Source: Aquipuribacter hungaricus (lineage in GTDB: Bacteria; Actinomycetota; Actinomycetes; Actinomycetales; JBBAYJ01). From it: a DNA stretch of 64,000 bases. A model generated the notes under the pieces. That model saw nothing but the letters and a program-made list of their open reading frames with translations, was not told the DNA's origin and did not search any database. Below, in pieces: positions 22,420 to 31,160 of this stretch (within the stretch, counting starts at the first letter, position 1; every line of letters begins with the position of its first letter). The DNA lies in NCBI RefSeq assembly GCF_042663885.1, contig NZ_JBHSXV010000001.1; one strand, written 5' to 3'. Made by a program: the position numbers and the translations under genes.

Positions 22420-23607
22420 ATGCGCTCGACGGGTGACGGCGCGGCGACGCCGGGACCACCCCTGCCCGCCCCCGCCGCGTCCGTGACGCCGCCGGTGCCG
22501 CCCCCGGTCCCCGGCCTCCCGGAGCGCCCGGGCCCGCCGTCCTCGCCCGACGTGGCGACGCTCGACCCGGGACCGCTGCCGCACCCGGAGCCCGGGCCGG
22601 ACCCGCTCGCCGGCCCGGCGCCGTCGGTCGACCTGCTCGTCGTCGGGGCGGGGCCGGTCGGGCTGTACGCCGCCTACTACGCCGGCTTCCGCTGCATGAC
22701 GGTCGCGCTCGTGGACTCCCTGCCCGAGCCCGGCGGGCAGGTCACCGCGATGTACCCCGAGAAGATGATCTACGACGTGGCCGGCTTCCCCGAGGTCCGG
22801 GGCCGCGACCTGGTCACGGGGCTCGTGCAGCAGGCCGCCCGGTACGGACCGGCCTACCTGCTGGGCTCGCAGGCCCGCGACCTCGTCGACGAGCCGGACG
22901 GCGACGGCCTGCTCGTCAGCCTCGCCGACGGCCGCGCGGTGCGGGCGCGGGCGCTGCTCGTCACGGCGGGCATGGGGGAGTTCACGCCCAAGCCGCTGCC
23001 GGCCGGGGAGGGCTGGCTCGGTCGCGGCCTGGTCCACTTCGTCCCCCGGCCCACCGAGCTGGCCGGGCGGCGGGTCGTCGTGGTCGGGGGCGGGGACTCG
23101 GCGTTCGACTGGGCGCTCATGCTGGCGCCGCTGGCGGCGGAGGTCACGCTCGTGCACCGCCGCGACGCCTTCCGCGCCCACGCCGGCACGGTGGCCGCGG
23201 TCCGCGCCCTGGGCGTGCCCGTGCTCGGCGGCTACGAGGTGACGGCGCTGGCCGCCGGCCCGGACGGCACGCTCGCCGGGCTGACCGTCGAGGGGCGGCT
23301 GCCGACCACGCGGGGGGAGCGGCACGAGCTGCTCGCCGACACGGTGGTCGCGGCGCTCGGTTTCCACGCCGACCTCGGCCCGCTGGTCGGCTGGGGGCTG
23401 GAGCTGGACCACCGGGCCGTGGTCGTGGACTCGCGGATGGCCACGTCGCGGCCCCGGGTCTACGCCGCCGGCGACGTCTGCACCTACCCGGGCAAGGTCA
23501 AGCTCATCGCGACGGGGTTCGGCGAGGCGGCCACCGCGGTCAACAACCTCGCCGTCGACCTCGACCCGGCCGCGCACGTGTTCCCCGGGCACTCCAGCGG
23601 GCTCTGA
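22420..23607 (+). CDS. Ferredoxin-NADP+ reductase, type 2 (thioredoxin reductase-like)
   Basis: A 395-residue FAD protein of the YumC-like ferredoxin/flavodoxin-NADP reductase group. After a Pro-rich leader of about 65 residues comes the FAD site LLVVGAGPVGLYAAYYAGFR, then SLPEPGGQVTAMYPEKMIYDVAGFP, the characteristic replacement of the CxxC disulfide of thioredoxin reductase, the NADPH-binding VVVVGGGDSAFDWAL, HRRDAFRAH (basic residues fit NADPH) and RVYAAGDVCTYPGKVKLIATGFGEAATAVNN. It would pass electrons between NADPH and ferredoxin or flavodoxin. The leader is low-complexity and not part of the fold. It is divergent from the glycan operon and convergent with a lipoprotein gene. Confidence 0.87.
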   Translation: MRSTGDGAATPGPPLPAPAASVTPPVPPPVPGLPERPGPPSSPDVATLDPGPLPHPEPGPDPLAGPAPSVDLLVVGAGPVGLYAAYYAGFRCMTVALVDSLPEPGGQVTAMYPEKMIYDVAGFPEVRGRDLVTGLVQQAARYGPAYLLGSQARDLVDEPDGDGLLVSLADGRAVRARALLVTAGMGEFTPKPLPAGEGWLGRGLVHFVPRPTELAGRRVVVVGGGDSAFDWALMLAPLAAEVTLVHRRDAFRAHAGTVAAVRALGVPVLGGYEVTALAAGPDGTLAGLTVEGRLPTTRGERHELLADTVVAALGFHADLGPLVGWGLELDHRAVVVDSRMATSRPRVYAAGDVCTYPGKVKLIATGFGEAATAVNNLAVDLDPAAHVFPGHSSGL

Positions 23608-23631
23608 CCCCGGGCGGCGGGGCCGCGCGGC

Positions 23632-24285
23632 TCAGCGGGGCATGCGGACGGTGGACAGCCACACGGTGGTCGTGCCGTCGCCGTCGGCGAGCAGGACCGA
23701 GCGCTGCACGTCGTAGTCCCCGGCCTTCGAGGCGCCGCAGGTGCCCAGCACGCCGGCCGGCTCGTCGACCAGACCCCAGCGGTCCAGCTCGGCCGGGCTG
23801 AGCCCGGACGGGCCGACGGGCAGCCGTCCGGCCAGCTGGTCGCACAGTTGCAGGCCCCCATCGGGGGTCGTGGTGAGCACCAGCAGGTAGGTCGTCGCGC
23901 CGTCGGGGTAGGGGCCGGCCGTGGCGACGAGCGTCTGCGCGGCGTCCGGCGGGGTGAGGCCCGACAGCTTCCAGGCGCGTGCGGCGACCTCCGCGTGGCT
24001 CCAGACCTCCTCTGCCGGGAGGGGCGGACCCGCCGGGCCGACGAGCCGGTCGACGGGGTCGTCGGCGCGCCCGGCGCGGTCCCCGGAGCCGGCGCGGTCC
24101 CCGGAGCCGGCGCGGTCCCCGGAGCCGGCGCGGTCCTCGGGGCCGGCGCGGTCGGCGGGGCTGCTGCAGCCGGCCAGCGCGAGCGCCGTCACGAGCGTCG
24201 CGGCCGCGACGCCGGGGACGACCGCCACGGCGGGGCGGTGCCGGCGCAGGGTCGTCGTGCGAGGACGTCGGCGGGCGGCGGGCAC
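23632..24285 (-). CDS. Repeat-containing lipoprotein
   Basis: A 217-residue secreted lipoprotein. A basic start (residues 1-18) and hydrophobic stretch lead to the lipobox LALAGC. Directly after the lipid-anchor Cys a tract of six-residue DRAG[SP]x repeats, coded by an 18-bp DNA repeat, acts as a flexible spacer, followed by a folded domain with WSHAEVAARAWKLSG, TTYLLVLTTTPDGG, paired cysteines (LCDQLAG and LGTCGASKAGDYDVQRSV) and a final strand DGTTTVWLSTVRMPR. No family recognised. GTG start. It is divergent from the alcohol dehydrogenase. Confidence 0.75.
   Translation of the reverse strand: MPAARRRPRTTTLRRHRPAVAVVPGVAAATLVTALALAGCSSPADRAGPEDRAGSGDRAGSGDRAGSGDRAGRADDPVDRLVGPAGPPLPAEEVWSHAEVAARAWKLSGLTPPDAAQTLVATAGPYPDGATTYLLVLTTTPDGGLQLCDQLAGRLPVGPSGLSPAELDRWGLVDEPAGVLGTCGASKAGDYDVQRSVLLADGDGTTTVWLSTVRMPR
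24071..24142. repeat. 18-bp minisatellite in lipoprotein linker
   Basis: Three exact tandem copies of CCGGCGCGGTCCCCGGAG (24071-24124) are followed by a fourth with two changes. On the minus strand they encode the DRAG[SP]G linker. The unit is a multiple of three, so copy-number change alters linker length without a frameshift. Confidence 0.85.
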
Positions 24286-24423
24286 GGCGGGCTCCTCGGG
24301 TCGTGGCGTCCGGTCGGTCGCCCGCCGACGGTACGCGGGCGCAGCCCGGCGGTCGTGGCGCCACCGGCCCCCTGGTGTGCCGGGGTCACACGCCCGGGCC
24401 TCACGGCGGACCAGCTCGTTGAC

Positions 24424-24448
24424 GTCTCAACCTCTCGCCTCTGGGTAT
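24424..24448 (+). promoter_or_regulatory. Possible GGGTAT-type promoter for alcohol dehydrogenase
   Basis: GTCT (24424-24427) and GGGTAT (24443-24448) are spaced by 15 bp, loosely matching the stress-sigma pattern seen at four other sites. The -35 match is poor, so this is tentative. Confidence 0.25.
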
Positions 24449-24489
24449 GCACCCCCGCGTACCTGTCCGTCACACCCTGGAGGTCCCAC

Positions 24490-25626
<1,137 letters not shown>

Positions 25627-25709
25627 GGCACCCGCACGACCGGGACGCGGCTGCCCTGCCCCTGCGGGGGCGGGTATGCTGCCGTCTCGCGCCCACCTGG
25701 TGGGCGGTC

Positions 25710-25780
25710 GCGGATGTAGTTCAATGGTAGAACTTCAGCTTCCCATGCTGATAGTGCGGGTTCGATTCCCGTCATCCGCT
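25710..25780 (+). tRNA. tRNA-Gly (anticodon CCC)
   Basis: A complete 71-nt cloverleaf. The acceptor stem pairs GCGGATG (25710-25716) with CATCCGC (25773-25779), T is the discriminator base. The anticodon stem TCAGC/GCTGA holds the loop TTCCCAT with anticodon CCC, reading GGG. The T-arm shows GCGGG-TTCGATT-CCCGT. No 3' CCA is encoded. A TATGCT box at 25675-25680 could be its -10. The tRNA borders a polysaccharide block, but no att-like repeat or integrase is present. Confidence 0.95.
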
Positions 25781-25921
25781 CCCTCCGGACCTCCGCCGCG
25801 ACCCGGCGTCGAGCTCGTCGCGCCGACGGTCCTGAGACTGTGCGCAGCCGGACCGCCCACGTGGGTGACGGTCCGAGGATTTGGGCGCGAGGCTCGCGCG
25901 ACGCTGCCTACCCTCGGTGAC

Positions 25922-26896
25922 ATGACCCCGCCTGCCAGCGTGGTCGTGCGTGCCAAGGACAAGGCCGACACGATCACCCGCACCCTGACGAGCCTGCGCG
26001 AGCAGAGCGTCCGACCCGAGATCGTCGTCGTCGACTCCGGGTCGACCGACGGCACGCTGGAGATCGCGCGCCGCCTGGCCGACCGCGTCGTCGAGATCGC
26101 CCCCGAGGACTTCACGTACGGCGGCGCGCTCAACACCGGCGCCGCGGCCGCGTCCGGCGACGTGCACATGGCGGTGTCGGCGCACTCCTACCCGTACAGC
26201 CGCACCTGGGTCGAGGATTCGCTGGCGCTCTACGCCCGTCCCGACGTCGCCGGCACGAACTCCGGCAAGCGCACCCCCTGGGGCGAGGACATCGTCGACG
26301 TCTACTTCCAGACCCCGCGCGACGCCGTCGAGCACGCCTGGTGGGGGTTCTCCAACCACGGCTCGTCGTGGCGCGCGACCGCGTGGGAGCAGCACCCGTT
26401 CCGGACCGACCTGCCCGCCGCCGAGGACAAGGAGTGGAGCTGGCGCGTCCTGGCCGCCGGCTGGACGATCGCCTACTCGCCGCGCCTGTCGGTGTCGGCC
26501 AACCACCGCCGCGACGCGGGCCTGCGCCCGCTGGCCCGCCGCATCGTCAAGGAGCGCGGCACGATCCTGGCGCTGGGGGCCGCGGAGCCCCGCCCGCTCG
26601 GCCAGGCGTTCCAGGAGTGGTGGTCGCCGGTCCGCTTCCCCGAGCACCGGCACCCGATGATCCGTCGGATGAGCCCGTGGCGTGCCGTCGAGAGCGCCGC
26701 CGCGGCGTGGGTCGAGCACCGTCCGCTCCCCACGTACCCCAACCCCGGGATGGCGGAGCTCCGCCGCCAGGTCCTCGGCGCCGACGCCGAGCACGCCCCC
26801 GGCGGGACGCGCGGACCCGCCGGGGGCACGCCTCCGCGCACCGCCCTGCCGGGTCCTCGCCACGACGCACCGGCCGCCCAGACCGTCGACGCCTGA
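25922..26896 (+). CDS. GT2-family glycosyltransferase (rhamnosyltransferase-like)
   Basis: A 324-residue GT-A glycosyltransferase. Signatures are ASVVVRAKDKADTI, EIVVVDSGSTDGTLEIA (nucleotide-sugar binding), DFTYGGALNTGAAAASGD (typical of rhamnosyltransferase-like members) and DLPAAEDKEWSWRVLAAG, where the ED pair is the likely catalytic base region. It probably adds a deoxyhexose or hexose to a surface polysaccharide, in keeping with the acyltransferase and flippase genes that follow on the other strand. A TACCCT box ends seven bases before the ATG, and no ribosome site is seen, so it may be leaderless. The C-terminal 50 residues are low-complexity. Confidence 0.85.
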   Translation: MTPPASVVVRAKDKADTITRTLTSLREQSVRPEIVVVDSGSTDGTLEIARRLADRVVEIAPEDFTYGGALNTGAAAASGDVHMAVSAHSYPYSRTWVEDSLALYARPDVAGTNSGKRTPWGEDIVDVYFQTPRDAVEHAWWGFSNHGSSWRATAWEQHPFRTDLPAAEDKEWSWRVLAAGWTIAYSPRLSVSANHRRDAGLRPLARRIVKERGTILALGAAEPRPLGQAFQEWWSPVRFPEHRHPMIRRMSPWRAVESAAAAWVEHRPLPTYPNPGMAELRRQVLGADAEHAPGGTRGPAGGTPPRTALPGPRHDAPAAQTVDA

Positions 26897-26908
26897 CGCC
26901 TGACGCCT
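26888..26908. repeat. Three tandem GACGCCT repeats spanning a stop codon
   Basis: GACGCCT is repeated three times, the first copy supplying the GAC-GCC-T of the GT2 C-terminus and the start of its TGA stop. Further GGCGCCTGAT-like copies follow to about 26925. The intergenic region is only 42 bp; a slippage origin is likely. Confidence 0.6.
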
Positions 26909-26938
26909 GATTTCTGGCGCCTGATCCCTGGCGCTGGC

Positions 26939-28033
26939 TCAGACGACGGCGCGGTCCCGGCGCCGCAGGAGCCGGTCCTCGTTCGCCCGCACCCAGGTCC
27001 GCACCGGCTTCTCCACCAACCGGTACGAGGCCCACGACGCCAGCCCCGCGACGAGGATGCCCGCGACCGCCCGGCCGCCGACCGAGCCGCCCAGGCCGAG
27101 GGCGAACGCCACGTAGATGAGCGGGTAGTGCCACAGGTAGAGCCCGTAGCTCACCACGCCGGTGAGGACCAGCGGCCGCCAGGACAGGGCCCGGCGCACG
27201 CCCGACCCGGTGCTCCCCCTGGTCGCGCCGTCGACGGCGAGGACGACGACCGTGGCCGCGACCGACAGCACCGCCTGCCCGGCGACGAGGAACCAGCCGC
27301 TGCCCCCGGTGAGGACCGTGAGCACGGCGACGACAGCCGCCGCAGGCCAGAGCGCCCCGCGGGGGAGCCGCCAGCCGAGCCGGACGGCGACCGCCGCGGC
27401 GCAGCCGTACAGCAGCGCGTCCGCACGGGCGAGGCTGCCGTGGACGAGCAGGAGGTCGTAGCCCTCGGCCCAGGGCGCCAGCAGCAGGTACAGCCGCCAC
27501 AGCACGGAGGCGGCGCACAGCGCGAGCGTGCCGAGCAGGGCCGTGCGGAGGGAGCGGCGGCGCAGCAGCAGCAGGAGCAGCAGCGGCCACAGCAGGTAGA
27601 AGTGCTCCTCGACCGCCAGCGACCAGGTCTGCGCCCAGCCGGGCAGGTACTCGCCCTGCACGGCGATGACGTAGTTGGCGACGTAGGCCAGGCCCCACAC
27701 CGACGCCACGACCGAGGCCCTGTCCCCGGCCAGGACGAAGAGCACGTCGCAGACGAGGACCGCCACCAGCAGCGCGGGCAGCAGCCGCGCCGCCCGGCGC
27801 AGGTAGAACCGGCCGAGCCGGACGGCCCCGGTGCGGGCGTGCTCGTCGAGCAGGATGCCGGTGATGAGGTAGCCGGACAGCGCGAAGAACAGGGTGACGC
27901 CGGTGGGCCCGACGCGGACGGGCGGGTCGGACCAGACGTGGTCGAGGACGACGAGGACGATCGCCACCCCCCGGAGCCCGTCCAGCGCGGGCCGGTAGCC
28001 GGAGGGGACCGCGGGAGCTGCTGTCGACGTCAC
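26939..28033 (-). CDS. Acyltransferase 3 family membrane protein
   Basis: A 364-residue polytopic membrane protein of the acyltransferase 3 (OafA/YrhL-like) family that O-acylates sugars of surface glycans. The N-terminus YRPALDGLRGVAIVLVVLDH has the conserved Arg and His; FFALSGYLITGILLDEHARTG and FYLRRAARLLPALLVAVLVC are the second signature block; WSLAVEEHFYLLWPLLL and GLYLWHYPLIY complete the pattern. About ten transmembrane helices. GTG start; it lies seven bases after the end of the flippase gene, so they form one transcript. It is convergent with the GT2 gene. Confidence 0.92.
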   Translation of the reverse strand: MTSTAAPAVPSGYRPALDGLRGVAIVLVVLDHVWSDPPVRVGPTGVTLFFALSGYLITGILLDEHARTGAVRLGRFYLRRAARLLPALLVAVLVCDVLFVLAGDRASVVASVWGLAYVANYVIAVQGEYLPGWAQTWSLAVEEHFYLLWPLLLLLLLRRRSLRTALLGTLALCAASVLWRLYLLLAPWAEGYDLLLVHGSLARADALLYGCAAAVAVRLGWRLPRGALWPAAAVVAVLTVLTGGSGWFLVAGQAVLSVAATVVVLAVDGATRGSTGSGVRRALSWRPLVLTGVVSYGLYLWHYPLIYVAFALGLGGSVGGRAVAGILVAGLASWASYRLVEKPVRTWVRANEDRLLRRRDRAVV

Positions 28034-28040
28034 CGTGGCC

Positions 28041-29513
28041 TCATCGGGCGGTGGCGGGGACGGCTGTCGCGCGACGGCGCAGGATCCCCCGGATGTCGGA
28101 CACGCCCTCGCGGACGAGGCTGCGGTCGACGAGCCACAGCAGGCCGGCGTAGATCCCGAGACCGACCGTCCCCGCCAGGACCGCGCCGCCCCAGCCGGGC
28201 ACGGTGCCGGTCACCAGGAGCATCGGCCCGACGGACACCGCCGCGCACAGCAGGGCGCGCACGGAGCGGTCGTAGGCGCGCAGGCCCACGCCGACGGTCC
28301 GCCGGAGCACGACCGCGCTGCCGACCACCGTGAGCACCTGGGCGGCCCCGAGCGCGGCCGCGAGCACGGGGAGCCCGGCGGGGGCGGCGACCAGCAGGAC
28401 GACCACGTGCAGGACGAGGCTGCCCACCGCGACCGCCCACGCGGTGCCGGAGCGGCGGAAGGCCAGCAGCGCCGAGCGGTTGAAGTAGCCGACCGCGCCG
28501 ACGCCGTAGGCGACCGCCAGCAGCTGGGCCGGCAGCACCGATGGCTCCCACTGCTGCCCGAACAGCCCCGGCACGACGACGGGGCTGACGGCGGCGAGGA
28601 CGGCGACCAGCGGGGCCAGCGCCGCCGTGCTCAGCGCGCCCGCGGTCTCGTAGCCGCGCTCGAACCGGGGCAGGTCGTCGCGCAGCCGCACGAACAGGGG
28701 CAGGGCGACGTGGTCCATGACCGACATCGTCACCTCGTGGAGCAGGCCCAGCAGCCGGGTGGCGACCGCCCAGTACCCGAGCAGGTCGAGCCCGCCGAGC
28801 GAGCCGATGAGCACGCCGTCCGCCCGGTCGCGCAGCGCCTGCACGAGGTTGATCCCCAGCAGCGCGGAGCCGAAGCGCCACGCCTCCCGCAGGGCCGGCC
28901 GCGAGAAGGTCGCCGAGGGCCACCAGCGTGCGGCGACCCAGAACCACACCAGGCTGACGGCGTTCTGCACGAGGTTCTGCGCGACCAGCGCCCACACCCC
29001 GGCGCCCGCGACGGCGAGACCGATGCCCACCGCGGCGCTCACCAGGGCGGCGCCGACCCCGCGCCCGGCCATCGCCCGGAACCGCATGGCGCGGAGCATG
29101 AGCGCGGCGGGCACCACGGTCAGCGAGGTGAGGACCAGCCCACCCGCCAGGGCCCGCAGCACGGGGGCGGCGTCGGGCTCGTCGAGGGCGGCCGCGACGG
29201 GGCCCGCGACGAGGGCGAGCAGGCCCGCCCCGGTGCAGCCGAGGCCGAGGGCGGTCCAGAACACCGTGCTCGTCGTGCGCCGGTCCGCCTCGTCCGCCTG
29301 GACGAGGAACGTCGTCATGCCCAGGTCGGCGACGACGGCCAGCAGGCCGACCACGGCGACCGCCAGGGTCGCGAGCCCGATCTCGCCGGGCTCGAGCAGC
29401 CGGCCGAGGACCACGAAGGTGACGACGCCCGCCAGGCGGACGGTCCAGCGCTGGACGGCCGACCAGCCGACGTTGCGCAGGGCACGCTGGCGCTCACCGC
29501 CCGCCGCCGTCAC
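28041..29513 (-). CDS. Polysaccharide flippase (Wzx-like)
   Basis: A 490-residue membrane protein with 12-14 predicted helices, of the polysaccharide transport (MOP superfamily) type. Typical features are WSAVQRWTVRLAGVVTFVVLGRLLEPGEIGLATLAV at the N-terminus (here quoted in parts: LGRLLEPGEIGLATLA), TTFLVQADEADRR, a central RFGSALLGINLVQALRDRAD and GLFGQQWEPSVLPAQLLA. Such proteins flip lipid-linked oligosaccharide units across the membrane. GTG start. With the acyltransferase and GT2 it makes a small polysaccharide-export block; no polymerase or initiating transferase lies nearby. Confidence 0.85.
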   Translation of the reverse strand: MTAAGGERQRALRNVGWSAVQRWTVRLAGVVTFVVLGRLLEPGEIGLATLAVAVVGLLAVVADLGMTTFLVQADEADRRTTSTVFWTALGLGCTGAGLLALVAGPVAAALDEPDAAPVLRALAGGLVLTSLTVVPAALMLRAMRFRAMAGRGVGAALVSAAVGIGLAVAGAGVWALVAQNLVQNAVSLVWFWVAARWWPSATFSRPALREAWRFGSALLGINLVQALRDRADGVLIGSLGGLDLLGYWAVATRLLGLLHEVTMSVMDHVALPLFVRLRDDLPRFERGYETAGALSTAALAPLVAVLAAVSPVVVPGLFGQQWEPSVLPAQLLAVAYGVGAVGYFNRSALLAFRRSGTAWAVAVGSLVLHVVVLLVAAPAGLPVLAAALGAAQVLTVVGSAVVLRRTVGVGLRAYDRSVRALLCAAVSVGPMLLVTGTVPGWGGAVLAGTVGLGIYAGLLWLVDRSLVREGVSDIRGILRRRATAVPATAR

Positions 29514-29554
29514 GTCACGACCCTACGTCGGCGGCCGGCCGCCAGGACGGCGTC

Positions 29555-30616
29555 TCAGGCGGTGCTCACCCGCACGGGGGGTCGGGCGCCCCAGGTGCCC
29601 CAGCGCCACAGCCACTCCAGCGGTCCCTGCCGGAACCTCCTCAGCCACAGCGTCGCCGCGACGGCCTGGACGACGAGGACGACCAGCACGAGCACCAGGA
29701 GGGGAGTCCACGAGGTGCTGGCACGGAGCTCCAGCTCGTTGCCCGCGAGAAGCAGCAGCGGGGTGGCACCGACGTAGGCGGTGAGCGCCGTCCGGCCGAG
29801 CGGCGCGAAGGCGGTCACGAGCACCCCCCGCAGCCCGGTCGCCAGCAGGGCGACGACACCGGTGGTCCAGACGCCGGCGAGCAGCAGCCCGGCGACCGCC
29901 GAGGACGTGCTCGAGCCCGAGGCGGGCAGGTCCTGCAGCTGCAGGACGAGCGCCGGGACGGCCGCCGCGGCGAGCACCGCGCAGAGCAGGACCGGCAGGC
30001 GCGAGGGCCGGTCGAGCCGGTCGACGACGCCGTACCGCACCAGTGCGGAGCCGAGCAGGACCATCCCCGGCACCAGCACGATGCCGCCCCCGGCCGCCAG
30101 GGCGGTCGGCACGGCGCCGGCGGCACCGGCAGCGACGGCCCACCGGGGCAGCCAGGTGGACGGCAGCAGGACGACCAGGCCGACGACGGCGTAGGGCGCC
30201 AGGGCCTCGCCGGGGTGCAGGAGCTGGTGGGCGACGCCGAGCGGCAGCAGCAGGAGCAGCCGGCGCAGCAGCACCACGCGGGGGTGCGTGGCGCCCCGGC
30301 GGCGGGCCGCGGCGAGGACCAGGGTCGAGCCGGCGCCGAACAGGAGCGCGAAGACGGGGAAGAAGCGCTGCTGGACGAGCAGCTGCAGCCAGCCCCCGGG
30401 GTCGGACAGCGACCCGGCGGCCAGGTCCGTCTCGGTGGCGAACCCGGTCACCGAGCCGGCGTTGACCAGGAGGATCCCGCACACGGCGATCCCGCGGAGC
30501 ACGTCGAGGGCGACCACGCGGCCCGCCGCCGGGACGGGCCGCGGCGTCGTGCGAGGTGCGGGACGAGGGGGGTCGTCACGGTCGAGGAGCCGGCCGTCGG
30601 GCAGGGGGGCTGTCAT
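29555..30616 (-). CDS. DUF418 family membrane protein
   Basis: A 353-residue polytopic protein with the DUF418/COG2311 signature: RVVALDVLRGIAVCGILLVNAG at the start of the first helix (similar to acyltransferase families), QQRFFPVFALLFGAGSTL, and a C-terminal GRTALTAYVGATPLLLL plus WLRRFRQGPLEWLWRWGTW. Around nine membrane helices. The family is uncharacterised but resembles acyltransferase 3/heparan acetyltransferase folds, so transfer of an acyl group to a surface glycan is possible. It is 41 bp upstream of the flippase and probably begins the same transcript. Confidence 0.85.
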   Translation of the reverse strand: MTAPLPDGRLLDRDDPPRPAPRTTPRPVPAAGRVVALDVLRGIAVCGILLVNAGSVTGFATETDLAAGSLSDPGGWLQLLVQQRFFPVFALLFGAGSTLVLAAARRRGATHPRVVLLRRLLLLLPLGVAHQLLHPGEALAPYAVVGLVVLLPSTWLPRWAVAAGAAGAVPTALAAGGGIVLVPGMVLLGSALVRYGVVDRLDRPSRLPVLLCAVLAAAAVPALVLQLQDLPASGSSTSSAVAGLLLAGVWTTGVVALLATGLRGVLVTAFAPLGRTALTAYVGATPLLLLAGNELELRASTSWTPLLVLVLVVLVVQAVAATLWLRRFRQGPLEWLWRWGTWGARPPVRVSTA

Positions 30617-30768
30617 GGCGCCCAGGCTCGCGGGGGCGGCACCCGCCCGTCGTCAGCCCTGGGGCGGACCGTGGGGGCCCGGGACGCTTCGCGCTCCACC
30701 CCTGGGGGGACCGGCCGCCCTCCCGGCACCCGGTGGCGGGTCCCCGGGGGGAGGGGGAGGCTCGGGGC

Positions 30769-31110
30769 ATGAGCGATGCACCGGAGGGCCTGGACGAGGC
30801 GTACGAGCGCTTCGAGGAGGCCGTGACCATGAGCCCGAAGCAGCTGCGCGACTGGCTGGAGACCGAGGAGTCGCAGTCCGTCGGCCAGCACACGGACGGG
30901 GACGACGAGGCGACCGGCCACGCGATGGGCCGCCGCATCCTCGAGCTGAAGGAGACGAAGAAGGCGGACTACTCCGACGACGACGTCGCCGCCATGAAGA
31001 AGGTCGCCGGGTACGTCGCCCGGCACAGCGCGCAGCGCCCCGACGGCGACGTGACGGACACCGCGTGGCGGTACTCGCTGGTGAACTGGGGCCACGACCC
31101 GCTCGCCTGA
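30769..31110 (+). CDS. DUF3140 family protein
   Basis: A 113-residue acidic protein matching DUF3140: EAVTMSPKQLRDWLETEESQSVG, GHAMGRRILELKETKKADY, AAMKKVAGYVARHSAQRP and WRYSLVNWGHDPL. The family is common in actinobacteria and some fungi and is uncharacterised; the pattern suggests a DNA-binding-like or chaperone-like helical domain. ATG start with GGGGGAGG about eight bases upstream. It stands alone between divergent DUF418 and convergent diguanylate cyclase genes. Confidence 0.9.
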   Translation: MSDAPEGLDEAYERFEEAVTMSPKQLRDWLETEESQSVGQHTDGDDEATGHAMGRRILELKETKKADYSDDDVAAMKKVAGYVARHSAQRPDGDVTDTAWRYSLVNWGHDPLA

Positions 31111-31160
31111 GCAGGTACGACCTGGGTCGACCTGGGCGGCTGAGCAGCCCGGCCGGGCGG

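Noticed and set aside
24071..24142. Regular 18-bp repeats considered as a CRISPR-like array
   Set aside because: Units are directly adjacent with no spacers and lie inside a lipoprotein reading frame; no cas genes are near.
25691..25705. Palindrome GCCCACCTGGTGGGC before tRNA-Gly as a regulatory hairpin or T-box
   Set aside because: A one-base centre cannot form a stable loop and no T-box or other riboswitch elements are present.
25710..30616. tRNA-Gly bordering a polysaccharide block as an integrated island
   Set aside because: No integrase, no repeat of the tRNA 3' end downstream, and no visible change in base composition.
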